DNA of 63,751 nucleotides from Eubacterium sp. AM49-13BH (GTDB taxonomy: Bacteria; Bacillota; Clostridia; Lachnospirales; Lachnospiraceae): assembly GCF_003464165.1 (NCBI RefSeq), contig NZ_QSEK01000017.1:1-63751 (forward strand). Reading direction: 5' to 3'. Numbering within the stretch: the first letter of the stretch is position 1; every line of letters begins with the position of its first letter. Positions 51,372-60,803 of this stretch are shown one piece after another. Under the pieces are notes generated by a model, which saw only the letters and a program-made list of their open reading frames with translations, was not told where the DNA came from and searched no databases. Both the position numbers and the translations under genes were made by a program.

Positions 51372-52901
51372 ATGTTTTTAAGAAAACGATTAAGTAGTTT
51401 GAGTGCAAAGTCGAAGAAAATTATTAGTGGTGTTCTTGTTGCAGCAATGGTTGCTGGTTCTGTGATTGCGGGAACTTCATTAAAGGCTGGGGCATATTCT
51501 AAGACACAGGATGTACTTGATGAACTGTTAGGAGCAGCTAAGCCATATGGTGTGGTTGCAGATGAATTTAAGAACGCTAATCATAATCAGACATGTTTTG
51601 CAACCAATAATCTTGTCATAACAGACCAGTGGCTGAGTGCCTGGCTGGATATGAGTGTGGGAACAACTTATATCAGAAGTTTTGATAACACAGGTTCGGC
51701 TGAGGTGTTTATTGACAGGAATGCATTTAATAATCTTGTTCTAGGAACAGATTACGATTATGTTCCGACGGAGAACAAGTGTTATATTAAAGGTGCTGAC
51801 GGAAAAAGAACAGGGGCTGTCATTAACGTCAACAACTGTAAAGATACAATCAATGTTTATTATGCTGAAGATTATATGGACGTAACTGCAGCACTTGATA
51901 AGGTGTATGACAATTTTAAAGAATATGCAGATATTTCTGATGAAGAAGCTGACATCGTTATCAAAGCTAATGATGAGAAAAAGATTGATCTTTCATCATT
52001 TAAGGATAAGCAGATTGTAGTTGTTAATATGTATGCAAGTAATTATAAAGACTGGCAGGGCAATGAAGTATCAACTTATTATGGAGAAGGTCAGTTAAGT
52101 ATAACTAATAAGGCTGATGGTCAGTTTGTTATTATGAATCTTTTAGGTGCAGATGGAGATGCAGAGGTTAAGAGATTCAGCATTAATGGAAAGAATTCAG
52201 GCGGATTAGCAGATGTTGATATATCTGATACAGTAATATTTAATGCTGTTAATGTTTCAGGTAAGCTCAACATGGGGGAGATATGTGGTATAGTAGTTGC
52301 TCCAAGAGCAGATGTTACACTTTCATCAACATGCAATGGAAGGGCAATTGCAAATACATTCGTTAATATTAATGGTCAGATGCATTTCATATCTGATTGC
52401 CAGCAGGAAGGTACAACAGCAAAGGAAACTGCTGCTGAGACAAAGGCTGATGAGTCCACAAAGGTTGCTGAAGAGACTAAGGTAAATGAGACAACAAAGG
52501 CAGCTGAAGAAACAAAGGTAAATGAGACAACAAAGGCAGTTGAAGAAACTACAGTAAGTGATACAACAAAGGCTGATGCAGTAATTAAAGCTGATGATAC
52601 AACAAAAGCTGAAGAGTCGATAAAGACAGGGGATGCGACTAAGAAAGCTGATGATATATCAGGCACAGATGTTACTAAGAAGAGTGGCGAAGTTGCTGGA
52701 GATGAAGAACAGGTAACAGGAAAAGACGGAGTGGCAATTGATGGTTCAAGAGTAAGAAAGAATGGTGAAGTTGCTGCTAATGAAGAAGTTGTAAAGACAG
52801 GTGACAACAATCATGTCTGGGTATATGTTATAGTTCTTGTAGCAGCAGTTGTTATATTCGGAACAGTTATTGTTATAAGCAAGAAGAATAATAAAAAATA
52901 A
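51372..52901 (+). CDS. Wall-anchored choice-of-anchor-A-type surface protein
   Basis: The ATG at 51372 lies 6 nt after GGAGGG; an ATG at 51366 abuts it and is less likely. After a signal peptide (ending near LKAGAYS), residues about 45-345 form a beta-rich domain like the choice-of-anchor A / collagen-binding-like group (ANHNQTCFATNNLVITDQWLSAWLDMS, then DKQIVVVNMYASN, CGIVVAPRADVTLSSTCNGRAIANTFVNINGQMH). A Thr/Lys/Glu-rich stalk with repeats follows, then VVKTGDNNH at about 474-482, a hydrophobic helix and KKNNKK. The KTGD-helix-basic-tail order matches the pectate lyase at 29781. Adhesion or a structural surface role is likely. Confidence 0.78.
   Translation: MFLRKRLSSLSAKSKKIISGVLVAAMVAGSVIAGTSLKAGAYSKTQDVLDELLGAAKPYGVVADEFKNANHNQTCFATNNLVITDQWLSAWLDMSVGTTYIRSFDNTGSAEVFIDRNAFNNLVLGTDYDYVPTENKCYIKGADGKRTGAVINVNNCKDTINVYYAEDYMDVTAALDKVYDNFKEYADISDEEADIVIKANDEKKIDLSSFKDKQIVVVNMYASNYKDWQGNEVSTYYGEGQLSITNKADGQFVIMNLLGADGDAEVKRFSINGKNSGGLADVDISDTVIFNAVNVSGKLNMGEICGIVVAPRADVTLSSTCNGRAIANTFVNINGQMHFISDCQQEGTTAKETAAETKADESTKVAEETKVNETTKAAEETKVNETTKAVEETTVSDTTKADAVIKADDTTKAEESIKTGDATKKADDISGTDVTKKSGEVAGDEEQVTGKDGVAIDGSRVRKNGEVAANEEVVKTGDNNHVWVYVIVLVAAVVIFGTVIVISKKNNKK
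52467..52538 (+). repeat. 36-bp tandem repeat x2 (AEETKVNETTKA) in the stalk
   Basis: Two nearly identical 36-bp units, with a third degenerate one after them, encode the Thr/Glu-rich stalk. Confidence 0.8.
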
Positions 52902-52922
52902 TATTTACTATTAATTATTATT

Positions 52923-52953
52923 AAGGCACAGCATATATTGTTGTGCCTTTTTT
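52923..52953 (+). terminator. Terminator of the surface-protein gene
   Basis: AAGGCACA pairs with TGTGCCTT around an 11-nt loop; six Ts follow. Confidence 0.9.
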
Positions 52954-52965
52954 ATTGGAGTGGTA

Positions 52966-52995
52966 TTGAAGCACTCTGTTTTTTTATGCTATAAT
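52966..52995 (+). promoter_or_regulatory. Promoter of the maf-topoisomerase operon
   Basis: TTGAAG (52966-52971), 18-bp spacer, and TATAAT (52990-52995) preceded by TGC (extended -10). It is the only promoter I see before the seven genes from 53064 to 60461. Confidence 0.7.
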
Positions 52996-53063
52996 GCAAT
53001 ATGTATGAGTCAAAGTAGGCTCTGAACACAAAATACAGTGAAGAACAAGGAGATGGAAGTTTT

Positions 53064-53627
53064 ATGAAACATTTGATACTTGCATCGGGTTCACCAAGAC
53101 GAAGAGAATTAATGAGTCAGGTAGGACTTGATTTTACTGTTGTTACAAGTGATGCAGATGAGAATATTAAAGAGATGGAGCCGGAAGATTATGTAAGAGA
53201 ATTATCTTCTGCTAAGGCACAGTCTGTATTAGAGCAATATGCAGATAAAGAGGATTCTGTAATTGTTATAGGTGCAGATACTATTGTTTACCATAAGGGA
53301 GAGATTCTTACCAAGCCTAAGAATGAAGAGGATGCATTCAGAATACTTAAGTCTTTAGAAGGTCAGATACATCAGGTGTATACAGGTGTAACTATATGCA
53401 GTGCACATAAGAATGTAAGTTTTTATGAAAAGACTGATGTGTGGGTATATGATATGACTGATGAGGAAATCAGGGATTACATTAGCACAGGAGAGCCTAT
53501 GGATAAGGCTGGTGCATATGGTATTCAGGGAAAATTCGCAGCATACATTAAGGGGATTGAAGGCGACTATAATAACGTTGTCGGTCTGCCTGTTGCAAGA
53601 CTTGTACATGAGCTTAAAGTATTTTAA
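53064..53627 (+). CDS. maf: Maf-family nucleoside triphosphate pyrophosphatase
   Basis: The 187-residue protein starts with the Maf motif LILASGSPRRRELMSQVGLDF and contains the catalytic Asp region VIGADTIVYHKGEILTKPK and IEGDYNNVVGLPVARL at the C-terminus. Maf enzymes hydrolyse non-canonical or pyrimidine NTPs (dTTP, UTP, modified bases) and keep them out of nucleic acids. First gene of a tight operon (11 bp to the next). AAGGAG lies upstream. Confidence 0.95.
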   Translation: MKHLILASGSPRRRELMSQVGLDFTVVTSDADENIKEMEPEDYVRELSSAKAQSVLEQYADKEDSVIVIGADTIVYHKGEILTKPKNEEDAFRILKSLEGQIHQVYTGVTICSAHKNVSFYEKTDVWVYDMTDEEIRDYISTGEPMDKAGAYGIQGKFAAYIKGIEGDYNNVVGLPVARLVHELKVF

Positions 53628-53638
53628 GGAGAAAACAT

Positions 53639-54421
53639 ATGGTTAAATTCGTAGCAAGTGACCTTGATGGGACATTGCTTCTTAACGGAGCACAGAGCAT
53701 TGATGAATCGGCTATACAGTATATCAATAAACTTGTTGACAAAGGCGTTATATTCGCACCAGCTAGTGGCAGGCAGATAACGAGTCTTAAGAGACTTTTT
53801 GGCGCTGTCAGTGATAAGCTTGCATATATTGCAGAGAATGGTGCTCTTGTGGAATACAAGGGTGAAACTATTGGAAAGACTGCGATGGATAGGAAGCTTG
53901 CGTTAGAGATAATTGAGGATGTAATTGAGCAGCCTAATTGTGAGGTGCTTGTATCAGGAGAACATACGGCATATATTAAGCCTAAGTCTGAAGAATATTA
54001 TTACAGAATGACAAAAGTGGTCAATTATCATACTACATTAGTCGATAAGTTTACTGACATTGATGAGGATATATTAAAGATAGCTGTGTGTGATATGACA
54101 GGAATTAAGAACTCTAAAGAACATTTTATTAACAAATGGAGTGATAAGGCTTCAGTACTTGTATCAGGAGAACTTTACTTAGACCTTATGGATACTAATG
54201 TCAATAAGGGGAGAGGAATTGAACAGATACAGAAATATTTCAGCTTAAAACCTGAAGAATGTATGGCATTTGGTGATAATTATAATGATATCGCTATGTT
54301 GGATAAGGTATATTATTCATATGTTATGGAGAAAGCTGTAGAAGATGTTAAGAAACACGGGCGTTTCGTAACAGGATGGGTAGAAGGAACATTAAGAGAG
54401 CAATTTAAGGATATAAGATAA
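53639..54421 (+). CDS. HAD hydrolase, Cof subfamily (IIB)
   Basis: The 260-residue protein has all four HAD motifs: motif I VASDLDGTLL, motif II PASGR, motif III Lys in the VNKGRGIEQI stretch, and motif IV AFGDNYNDIAMLD. The large C2B cap is typical of Cof/YidA sugar or nucleotide phosphatases. Substrate unknown. In-operon start with AAGGAG 7 nt before the ATG. Confidence 0.92.
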   Translation: MVKFVASDLDGTLLLNGAQSIDESAIQYINKLVDKGVIFAPASGRQITSLKRLFGAVSDKLAYIAENGALVEYKGETIGKTAMDRKLALEIIEDVIEQPNCEVLVSGEHTAYIKPKSEEYYYRMTKVVNYHTTLVDKFTDIDEDILKIAVCDMTGIKNSKEHFINKWSDKASVLVSGELYLDLMDTNVNKGRGIEQIQKYFSLKPEECMAFGDNYNDIAMLDKVYYSYVMEKAVEDVKKHGRFVTGWVEGTLREQFKDIR

Positions 54422-54434
54422 GGAGATTTAAGTT

Positions 54435-54698
54435 ATGGATAAACATATTGATGAGTGTGCGAAGGTGTTTCTAAGAGATCAGAAACAGCTTTTCGATGAG
54501 CCTGTTGCATATGATTTAGAGGAGGCTAAGGAATTCTTAGAGGACTGTATGGCAGTATACTGCAAGGATATTAAAGAGTTAAGAGAAGTTATGGATGATG
54601 AAGGTATGGATGTATCTGATTTAAGCAATGATGAGCTTCTTGAGCAGTTAGAAGTATTCAAGCTTGATAATGGCGGATATTTCTTCGTGGAAGGATAG
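54435..54698 (+). CDS. Small acidic conserved protein, function unknown
   Basis: The 87-residue acidic helical protein ([41 protein letters not shown], ending [13 protein letters not shown]) has AAGGAG before its ATG and only 5 bp before rlmH. I do not recognise a family with certainty. Its position between a Cof hydrolase and rlmH in a tight operon and its normal codon use make it a real gene. Confidence 0.75.
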   Translation: MDKHIDECAKVFLRDQKQLFDEPVAYDLEEAKEFLEDCMAVYCKDIKELREVMDDEGMDVSDLSNDELLEQLEVFKLDNGGYFFVEG

Positions 54699-54703
54699 TA
54701 CAG

Positions 54704-55183
54704 ATGCGTATAAATGTTGTATGTGTAGGCAAGATTAAGGAAAAGTTTTATACCCAGGCAGTTGATGAGTATTCCAAGAGACTTTCAAGATATTGTAAGT
54801 TGGATATAGTTGAACTGGCTGATGAGAAAACACCGGATAATGCAAGTAATGTTGTCAATGAACAGATTAAGAATAAGGAAGGGGAGAGAATCCTTTCTGT
54901 CATTAAAGATGATGCTTATGTATGTGCACTTGCAATAGAAGGAAAAATGCTTGATTCTGTTGAACTTTCTGAGAAGATTGACAGACTTGGAATAGAAGGA
55001 ACAAGTAACATAACATTTGTAATAGGAGGCTCTTTGGGACTTGCAGATGCAGTACTTAAGAGAGCTGATTATAAGCTGAGTTTTTCAAGGATGACATTTC
55101 CACACCAGCTTATGAGAGTTATTCTTTTGGAACAGATATACAGGGCTTACAGGATTATGAAGAATGAGCCATATCACAAATAA
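54704..55183 (+). CDS. rlmH: 23S rRNA (pseudouridine1915-N3)-methyltransferase
   Basis: The 159-residue SPOUT methyltransferase has the expected size and motifs: [38 protein letters not shown], the SAM-binding [17 protein letters not shown] and the C-terminal [22 protein letters not shown]...PYHK. It methylates pseudouridine 1915 in helix 69 of 23S rRNA, late in ribosome maturation. Co-transcribed with the neighbours. Confidence 0.97.
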   Translation: MRINVVCVGKIKEKFYTQAVDEYSKRLSRYCKLDIVELADEKTPDNASNVVNEQIKNKEGERILSVIKDDAYVCALAIEGKMLDSVELSEKIDRLGIEGTSNITFVIGGSLGLADAVLKRADYKLSFSRMTFPHQLMRVILLEQIYRAYRIMKNEPYHK

Positions 55184-55199
55184 TTAAAGAGGATAGAAT

Positions 55200-56198
55200 A
55201 TGAAAAGAAGAAAAAAACCATTTATTATATTAGCAGTTATTCTTGTTGTAGTTTTATTGGTTGCAGGATATATTAAGTTCTTTAATGGATGTCTGATATA
55301 TTTTACAACAGGAATGAAGAGCGGTGAGCTTATTAAGACAGCAGGACAGAAGATAACTTATACATGTGAGGCAGATATTCTCATGTCTGATGTGAAGAAG
55401 GAATATGAGGAAATGTTTGGCAGTAATATATGGAGAGAGAAAATTGGTGATGCTGATTTTGAAAGCTATATTAAGGACCAGATTAAGAGTAAGTTAATGC
55501 GCGTCAAGGCTATGAATGTTAAGGCTAAGGAACGCGGTGTTGTGCTTGGAAGAGAAGAAAAAGATTCTGTGGGTAAGGCTGTTGATGCATTTTACAATGA
55601 ATTAACAGAATCGCAGATAAGCAGTACAGGAATAACTAAGGATAAACTGAATACAATGTTTACTGAATTTGCAATAGCACAGAAACTCTACGATGACCTT
55701 ACTTCCAGCATGGATATTGAAGTAAGCGCAGATGAGGCAAGAGTTATTGATATCCAGTATATTGTATCAGATTCAGAGGAAAATATTAATAAGGCATATA
55801 ATCTTGTGAATTCAGGAAGTTCATTCTTTGCTGTTGCCAAGGAATACAATGCGGATGGCGAATATGAGTACGAACTGAAACGTGGCGAGATGGATGCAGC
55901 ATTTGAAAAAGCAGCATTCAATCTGTCTACTGGTGAGATGAGCAGTATAGTTGAGTCAGCAGGCAGATATTACATTATAAGATGTACATCGGATAATGAT
56001 AAGGCTAAGACCGAGGTTAATAAGTCTGCAATTCTTGAAAAGAGAAAGTTAGAGCAGTTTAATACTGATTTTGAGAAATATGAAGCTGGTATATATATGG
56101 AATTTAATAATAGCGAATGGAAGAAATTAAGTATTCAGGATGCGTATACGTTGGGAAGCAGCTTTGAGGATACTTTCAATGCGTATTTTGGAAAGTAA
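55200..56198 (+). CDS. Membrane-anchored PpiC/parvulin-type foldase (PrsA/SurA-like)
   Basis: One N-terminal membrane helix (KPFIILAVILVVVLLVAGYI) with no lipobox is followed by a helical SurA_N-like region (about 60-170). A parvulin-like rotamase domain spans about 180-265: DIQYIVSDSEENINKAYNLV, SFFAVAKEYNADGEYEYELKRGEM, FEKAAFNLSTGEMSSIVESAGRYYIIRC. It should fold exported proteins outside the membrane. Unlike PrsA it is not a lipoprotein. It precedes the topoisomerase genes by 18 bp. Confidence 0.85.
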   Translation: MKRRKKPFIILAVILVVVLLVAGYIKFFNGCLIYFTTGMKSGELIKTAGQKITYTCEADILMSDVKKEYEEMFGSNIWREKIGDADFESYIKDQIKSKLMRVKAMNVKAKERGVVLGREEKDSVGKAVDAFYNELTESQISSTGITKDKLNTMFTEFAIAQKLYDDLTSSMDIEVSADEARVIDIQYIVSDSEENINKAYNLVNSGSSFFAVAKEYNADGEYEYELKRGEMDAAFEKAAFNLSTGEMSSIVESAGRYYIIRCTSDNDKAKTEVNKSAILEKRKLEQFNTDFEKYEAGIYMEFNNSEWKKLSIQDAYTLGSSFEDTFNAYFGK

Positions 56199-56216
56199 AG
56201 AGGAGAGTAATTAATA

Positions 56217-58133
56217 ATGGCAGCTAATAAATATGATGCTAACAGTATATCAATACTGGAGGGTCTTGAAGCGGTAAGAATGAGACCAGGTATGTATATT
56301 GGAAGTGTCGGAACAAAAGGTCTTAATCATCTTATATATGAGATTGCGGATAATTCAGTGGATGAACATCTTGCGGGTTTTTGTACACAGATAAATGTAA
56401 CTCTTAATGATGATGGAACAGCAACTATCAAGGATAATGGACGAGGTATTCCTATCGGAATCCATCCTAAAGCCGGAATACCTGCGGTTGAGGTTGTATT
56501 TACAGTACTTCATGCAGGCGGCAAGTTCGGAGATGGCGGATATAAGATATCAGGAGGACTTCACGGCGTTGGTGCATCTGTAGTTAATGCACTTTCTGTA
56601 TGGCTTGAGGTTGAGATAAGAGTTGATGGTGGTGTGTACAAGCAAAGATACGAGCGTGGAAAAGCAACAGCACCGCTTGAAAAGATTGGTACATGCAGAA
56701 AAAATGATACTGGTACAACTGTTACATTTCTTCCTGATGGAGAAATATTTGAAAAGACTAGATTCAAAGCAGACGCGATAAAGAGCAGGCTTCATGAGAC
56801 TGCATATCTTAATCCGGGGCTTACAATTGAGTTTGAAGATAAGAGAAAGGGCAGTGAGGATAAGGAAACTTTCCATGAGCCTGACGGACTTAAGGCATAT
56901 ATCAAAGAACTTAACAATGGCAAAGAGACAGTATGCGATATCGTCTACTTTAAGAAGAAGCAGGAAGATATTGAGGTTGAAGTAGCATTTCAGTTTGTTA
57001 ATGAATTTGAGGAAAATATTCTTGGCTTCTGTAATAACATATACACTCAGGAGGGTGGAACGCATATTACAGGCTTTAAGACCAAGTTTACAATGATTAT
57101 CAACCAGTATGCGAGAGAACTTGGCATCTTAAAGGAGAAGGATGCGAACTTTACAGGTCTTGATGTAAGAAATGGTATGACTGCAGTTGTTGCAGTTAAG
57201 CACCCTGCACCAAGATTTGAGGGACAGACCAAGACCAAGCTTGATAATCCGGATGCTGGTACAGTTGTTGCAAATGTAACAGGAGACGAGGTACAGCTTT
57301 ATTTCGACAGACATTTGGACGACCTTAACGCTGTAATTGCATGTGCTGAAAAATCTGCGAAGATACGAAAAGCAGAAGAAAAGGCTAAGACAAATATGCT
57401 TACAAAGCAGAAGTTCTCTATAGACAGCAACGGAAAGCTTGCCAACTGTGAGAGCAAGAATCCGGAGGAATGTGAGGTGTTCATTGTTGAGGGAGATTCA
57501 GCTGGAGGTTCAGCAAAGACTGCAAGAAACAGAAGAACTCAGGCAATTCTTCCAATCAGAGGTAAGATTCTTAATGTTGAAAAGGCAAGTATAGATAAGG
57601 TACTTGCCAATGCCGAGATTAAGACAATGATTAATTCATTCAACTGTGGATTTTTAGAGGGCTACGGCAATGACTTTGATATCAGCAGATTAAGATATAA
57701 TAAGATTATTATCATGACTGATGCCGATGTGGATGGAGCACATATTGATACACTGCTTCTTACATTTTTCTACAGATTCATGCCTGAGCTTATTAATCAG
57801 GGGCATGTATATATTGCCACACCACCTCTTTACAAGGTTGTTCCTAAGAAGGGCGAGGGTGAATATCTATATGATGATAAGGCACTTGAGGATTACAGAA
57901 AGAAGCATACGTCAGGAACATTTACACTTCAGAGATACAAAGGTCTTGGAGAGATGGATCCTGACCAGCTATGGGAGACAACTCTTAATCCTGAAACAAG
58001 AATTTTAAAGCAGGTTGAGATTGAGGACGCTAGGCTTGCAACTGAGGTTACAGCAATGCTTATGGGTACAGATGTACCACCTAGAAGAGAATTTATATAT
58101 ACGCATGCTAATGAAGCTGAGATTGATGCGTAA
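56217..58133 (+). CDS. Type IIA DNA topoisomerase, subunit B (GyrB/ParE type)
   Basis: The 638-residue protein starts with SISILEGLEAVRMRPGMYIGS and has the GHKL ATP-binding motifs (DNSVDEHLAGF, DNGRGIPIGIHPKAGIPAVEVVFTVLHAGGKF, GGLHGVGASVVNALS), the transducer, and the TOPRIM motifs (EVFIVEGDSAGGSA, IIIMTDADVDGAHID) and C-terminal RRYIY-type end. It pairs with the A subunit 18 bp downstream. The position, away from dnaA, and the lack of a gyrase box in the partner suggest a second enzyme (topoisomerase IV type), though the sequence is GyrB-like. Coumarin-type inhibitors would target this subunit. Confidence 0.93.
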   Translation: MAANKYDANSISILEGLEAVRMRPGMYIGSVGTKGLNHLIYEIADNSVDEHLAGFCTQINVTLNDDGTATIKDNGRGIPIGIHPKAGIPAVEVVFTVLHAGGKFGDGGYKISGGLHGVGASVVNALSVWLEVEIRVDGGVYKQRYERGKATAPLEKIGTCRKNDTGTTVTFLPDGEIFEKTRFKADAIKSRLHETAYLNPGLTIEFEDKRKGSEDKETFHEPDGLKAYIKELNNGKETVCDIVYFKKKQEDIEVEVAFQFVNEFEENILGFCNNIYTQEGGTHITGFKTKFTMIINQYARELGILKEKDANFTGLDVRNGMTAVVAVKHPAPRFEGQTKTKLDNPDAGTVVANVTGDEVQLYFDRHLDDLNAVIACAEKSAKIRKAEEKAKTNMLTKQKFSIDSNGKLANCESKNPEECEVFIVEGDSAGGSAKTARNRRTQAILPIRGKILNVEKASIDKVLANAEIKTMINSFNCGFLEGYGNDFDISRLRYNKIIIMTDADVDGAHIDTLLLTFFYRFMPELINQGHVYIATPPLYKVVPKKGEGEYLYDDKALEDYRKKHTSGTFTLQRYKGLGEMDPDQLWETTLNPETRILKQVEIEDARLATEVTAMLMGTDVPPRREFIYTHANEAEIDA

Positions 58134-58151
58134 AAGCTAAAGGAGTAGAAA

Positions 58152-60461
58152 ATGGCTGAGAAGATTATAAGGACTGAGTATTCTGAGGTTATGCAGAAGT
58201 CCTATATAGATTATTCCATGAGCGTTATTACAGCAAGAGCACTTCCTGATGTAAGGGACGGTTTAAAGCCGGTACAGAGAAGAGTGCTGTATGCCATGGA
58301 CCAGTTGGGGCTTAATTACGACAAGCCTCACAGAAAGTCTGCACGTATCGTTGGTGATACAATGGGTAAATACCATCCACATGGTGACAGTTCAATATAT
58401 GAGACACTTGTTGTACTTTCACAGGATTTTAAGAAGGGTATGGCGCTTGTTGACGGACACGGAAACTTTGGCTCTATCGAAGGTGACGGAGCTGCCGCCA
58501 TGCGATATACAGAAGCTAAGTTAAAGAAGTTCACACAGGATGTATATCTTGCTGACCTTGATAAAAATGTTGTGGATTTCGTGCCTAACTTTGATGAGAC
58601 AGAAAAAGAGCCTGAGGTTCTTCCTGTAAGAGTACCTAATCTGCTTGTAAATGGTGCAGATGGTATTGCGGTTGGTATGACAACTAATATCCCTCCACAC
58701 AATCTTTCAGAGGTTGTTGATGCAGTATGTGCATATATGGATAATGAGGATATCACAACAGACGAGCTTATGCAGCTCTGCCCTGGTCCGGATTTTCCTA
58801 CAGGTGGAATTGTAATTAATAAAAGCGAGCTTGGTGCAATATATGAGACTGGAACAGGTAAGATTAAGTTAAGAGGCAAGGTTGTATTTGAGCCTGCCAA
58901 GAACCGTTCTGAGAAGGACAAGCTTGTTATTACAGAGATTCCATATACAATGATTGGTGCTAACATAGGTAAATTTATATCTGATGTTGTAAGCCTTATA
59001 GAAACTAAGAAAACTACCGATATTGTCGACATTTCCAATGAATCTTCTAAGGAAGGAATAAGAATTGTCCTTGAACTTAAGAAGAACGCTGATGTCAAGA
59101 ATCTTGAAAATCTTCTTTACAAGAAGACCAAGTTGGAAGATACATTTGGCGTAAATATGCTGGCTATCGTTGATGGAAGACCTGAGACCTTAGGTATTAA
59201 GGATATAATAAAACACCACATTAATTTCCAGTATGAGCTTGCTACAAGAAAGTACACAACACTTCTTGAAAAGGAGAAGGCTAACAGGGAGATTAAGGAA
59301 GGTCTTATAAGAGCATGTGATATTATTGACCTTATTATCGAGATATTACGAGGCAGTGCTAATCTTAAGATGGCTAAGGACTGCCTTGTCAATGGTAATG
59401 TCGAGGGAATCAAGTTTAAGTCAGAGCAGTCAAAAAAGCAGGCTGCAGGTCTTGATTTCACAGAGAGACAGGCTGGCGCAATATTAGAAATGCGTCTGTA
59501 CAAGCTGATTGGCCTTGAAATTCTTAATCTTCAGAAGGAATATGATGAATGTGTCAAGAAGATTGAGAAGTATGAAAAGATACTTGGCAGCAGAAAAGAG
59601 ATGGCTAAGGTTATCAAGTCTGACCTTCTTAATATTAAGAAGGAATATGGTGTTGCAAGAAGAACTGTAATTGAAGACGGAGAAGCTGCTGTATTTGAGG
59701 AAAAGAAGATTCCAGAGATGGAAGTTATGTTTATTATGGACAGATTCGGATATGCAAGAACCATTGATATGGCTGCATTTGAGAGAAATAAAGATGCTGT
59801 ATTTAATGAGAACAAATATGTCATTCCGGTAATGAACACAGATAAAATCTGCATATTTACTGATACGGGAGACATGCATCAGTTAAAGATAAAGGATCTG
59901 CCATTCACTAAGTTCAGAGATAAAGGCACACCGATTGATAATCTGTGTAACTATGACAGCTCTAAGGAGATAATTGTGTACATTACTCCATTTGAACGAC
60001 TTAAGAATCAGAAAATGCTGTTTGTCACAAGACAGGGAATGATGAAGCTTGTAGACAGCGAAGAATTCCAGGTTGCAAAGCGTACAGTTGCATGTACCAA
60101 ATTAGCAGATGAAGATAAGCTTATCGGAATGTATTCAACAGACGCAAGAGTAGAGATTTATTCCAAATTCTCGCTTGATGGTGAAATCAAGGAAGAAGAG
60201 GTTGTCGAGAGCAACCAGAATGTAATTGTACAGACAGAAAATGGAGTGTTCTTAAAATTTCCATTAACAGACATTCCAATGAAGAAGAAGAGTGCTGTTG
60301 GCGTAAGAGGAATCAAGCTTTCAAAGGATGATTATATAGAAGATGTATTCCTGCTTACAGAAGGTGACGAGTTCACAATGGAATATAAGGGCAAGAGTAT
60401 CAGCTTTGCCAAGATGAAGACGGCACACAGGGATACTAAGGGAACTAAGATAAGAGTATGA
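58152..60461 (+). CDS. Type IIA DNA topoisomerase, subunit A (GyrA/ParC type)
   Basis: The 769-residue subunit has the winged-helix with quinolone-determining region KYHPHGDSSIYETLVVLSQDF (wild-type Ser), catalytic tyrosine in AAAMRYTEAKL (about Tyr123), coiled coil and C-gate (about 340-480), and a C-terminal beta-pinwheel with six blades (FIMDRFGYARTID, DKICIFTDTGDMHQL, MLFVTRQGMMKLV...). No canonical GyrA box (QRRGGKG) is visible, which argues for decatenation rather than supercoiling activity. Last gene of the operon; its stop is directly followed by the 229-bp hairpin element. Confidence 0.9.
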   Translation: MAEKIIRTEYSEVMQKSYIDYSMSVITARALPDVRDGLKPVQRRVLYAMDQLGLNYDKPHRKSARIVGDTMGKYHPHGDSSIYETLVVLSQDFKKGMALVDGHGNFGSIEGDGAAAMRYTEAKLKKFTQDVYLADLDKNVVDFVPNFDETEKEPEVLPVRVPNLLVNGADGIAVGMTTNIPPHNLSEVVDAVCAYMDNEDITTDELMQLCPGPDFPTGGIVINKSELGAIYETGTGKIKLRGKVVFEPAKNRSEKDKLVITEIPYTMIGANIGKFISDVVSLIETKKTTDIVDISNESSKEGIRIVLELKKNADVKNLENLLYKKTKLEDTFGVNMLAIVDGRPETLGIKDIIKHHINFQYELATRKYTTLLEKEKANREIKEGLIRACDIIDLIIEILRGSANLKMAKDCLVNGNVEGIKFKSEQSKKQAAGLDFTERQAGAILEMRLYKLIGLEILNLQKEYDECVKKIEKYEKILGSRKEMAKVIKSDLLNIKKEYGVARRTVIEDGEAAVFEEKKIPEMEVMFIMDRFGYARTIDMAAFERNKDAVFNENKYVIPVMNTDKICIFTDTGDMHQLKIKDLPFTKFRDKGTPIDNLCNYDSSKEIIVYITPFERLKNQKMLFVTRQGMMKLVDSEEFQVAKRTVACTKLADEDKLIGMYSTDARVEIYSKFSLDGEIKEEEVVESNQNVIVQTENGVFLKFPLTDIPMKKKSAVGVRGIKLSKDDYIEDVFLLTEGDEFTMEYKGKSISFAKMKTAHRDTKGTKIRV

Positions 60462-60467
60462 TTTTAA

Positions 60468-60696
60468 CGGTTGGGGAGTCGAAGAAGTGCTTCACACCAT
60501 CACAACTAAGGTAAGCGGTCCTAGTTGCTGTAAATGCCGCCATATACAGAGTTTATAACGGTGCTGGAAATCAAAACGCGCTTCGCTTGAGCGAGATTTC
60601 CAGCACCGAACTTTTGTATATGGCGGTATTAACACCCACACGGACAGCTTACAATTTAGTTGTGATGGTGTGAAGCACTTCTTCGACATGACCACC
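60468..60696. repeat. 229-bp long-hairpin element (MITE-like) behind the topoisomerase operon
   Basis: A perfect 32-bp inverted repeat (60478-60509 with 60656-60687) encloses a second inner inverted repeat (CCGCCATATACA and CGGTGCTGGAAATC on the left, their complements on the right), with a small CGCT/AGCG hairpin at the tip. Outside the perfect arms the ends still match partly (GGT.G). TTTTAA lies on both sides (60462-60467 and 60697-60702) like a target duplication. No protein-coding gene is present. It may be a mobile MITE-like element, or work as a transcription barrier. No other copy occurs in this window. Confidence 0.7.
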
Positions 60697-60745
60697 TTTT
60701 AATAGATAAAATTTCATAAAGAAAATTTGTTCGTGCAACAAAGTA

Positions 60746-60774
60746 TTGACATTGACATACAAAGAAAGTATCAT
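60746..60774 (+). promoter_or_regulatory. Promoter of the restriction-modification operon
   Basis: TTGACA (60746-60751), 17 bp, TATCAT (60769-60774). A second TTGACA (60753-60758) overlaps the spacer. The transcript would begin about 25 nt upstream of the first gene. Confidence 0.7.
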
Positions 60775-60803
60775 AAATTTATGAAGAAGGAGGAACAAAT
60801 GAG

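Noticed and set aside
58328..59098. Long minus-strand open frame inside the topoisomerase A-subunit gene
   Set aside because: A shadow frame opposite a strongly conserved gene; no RBS, low-complexity Ser/Thr/Ile composition.
60492..60695. 67-codon minus-strand open frame inside the hairpin element
   Set aside because: It lies entirely within the self-complementary element, has no ribosome binding site and resembles no protein; a by-product of the inverted repeat.
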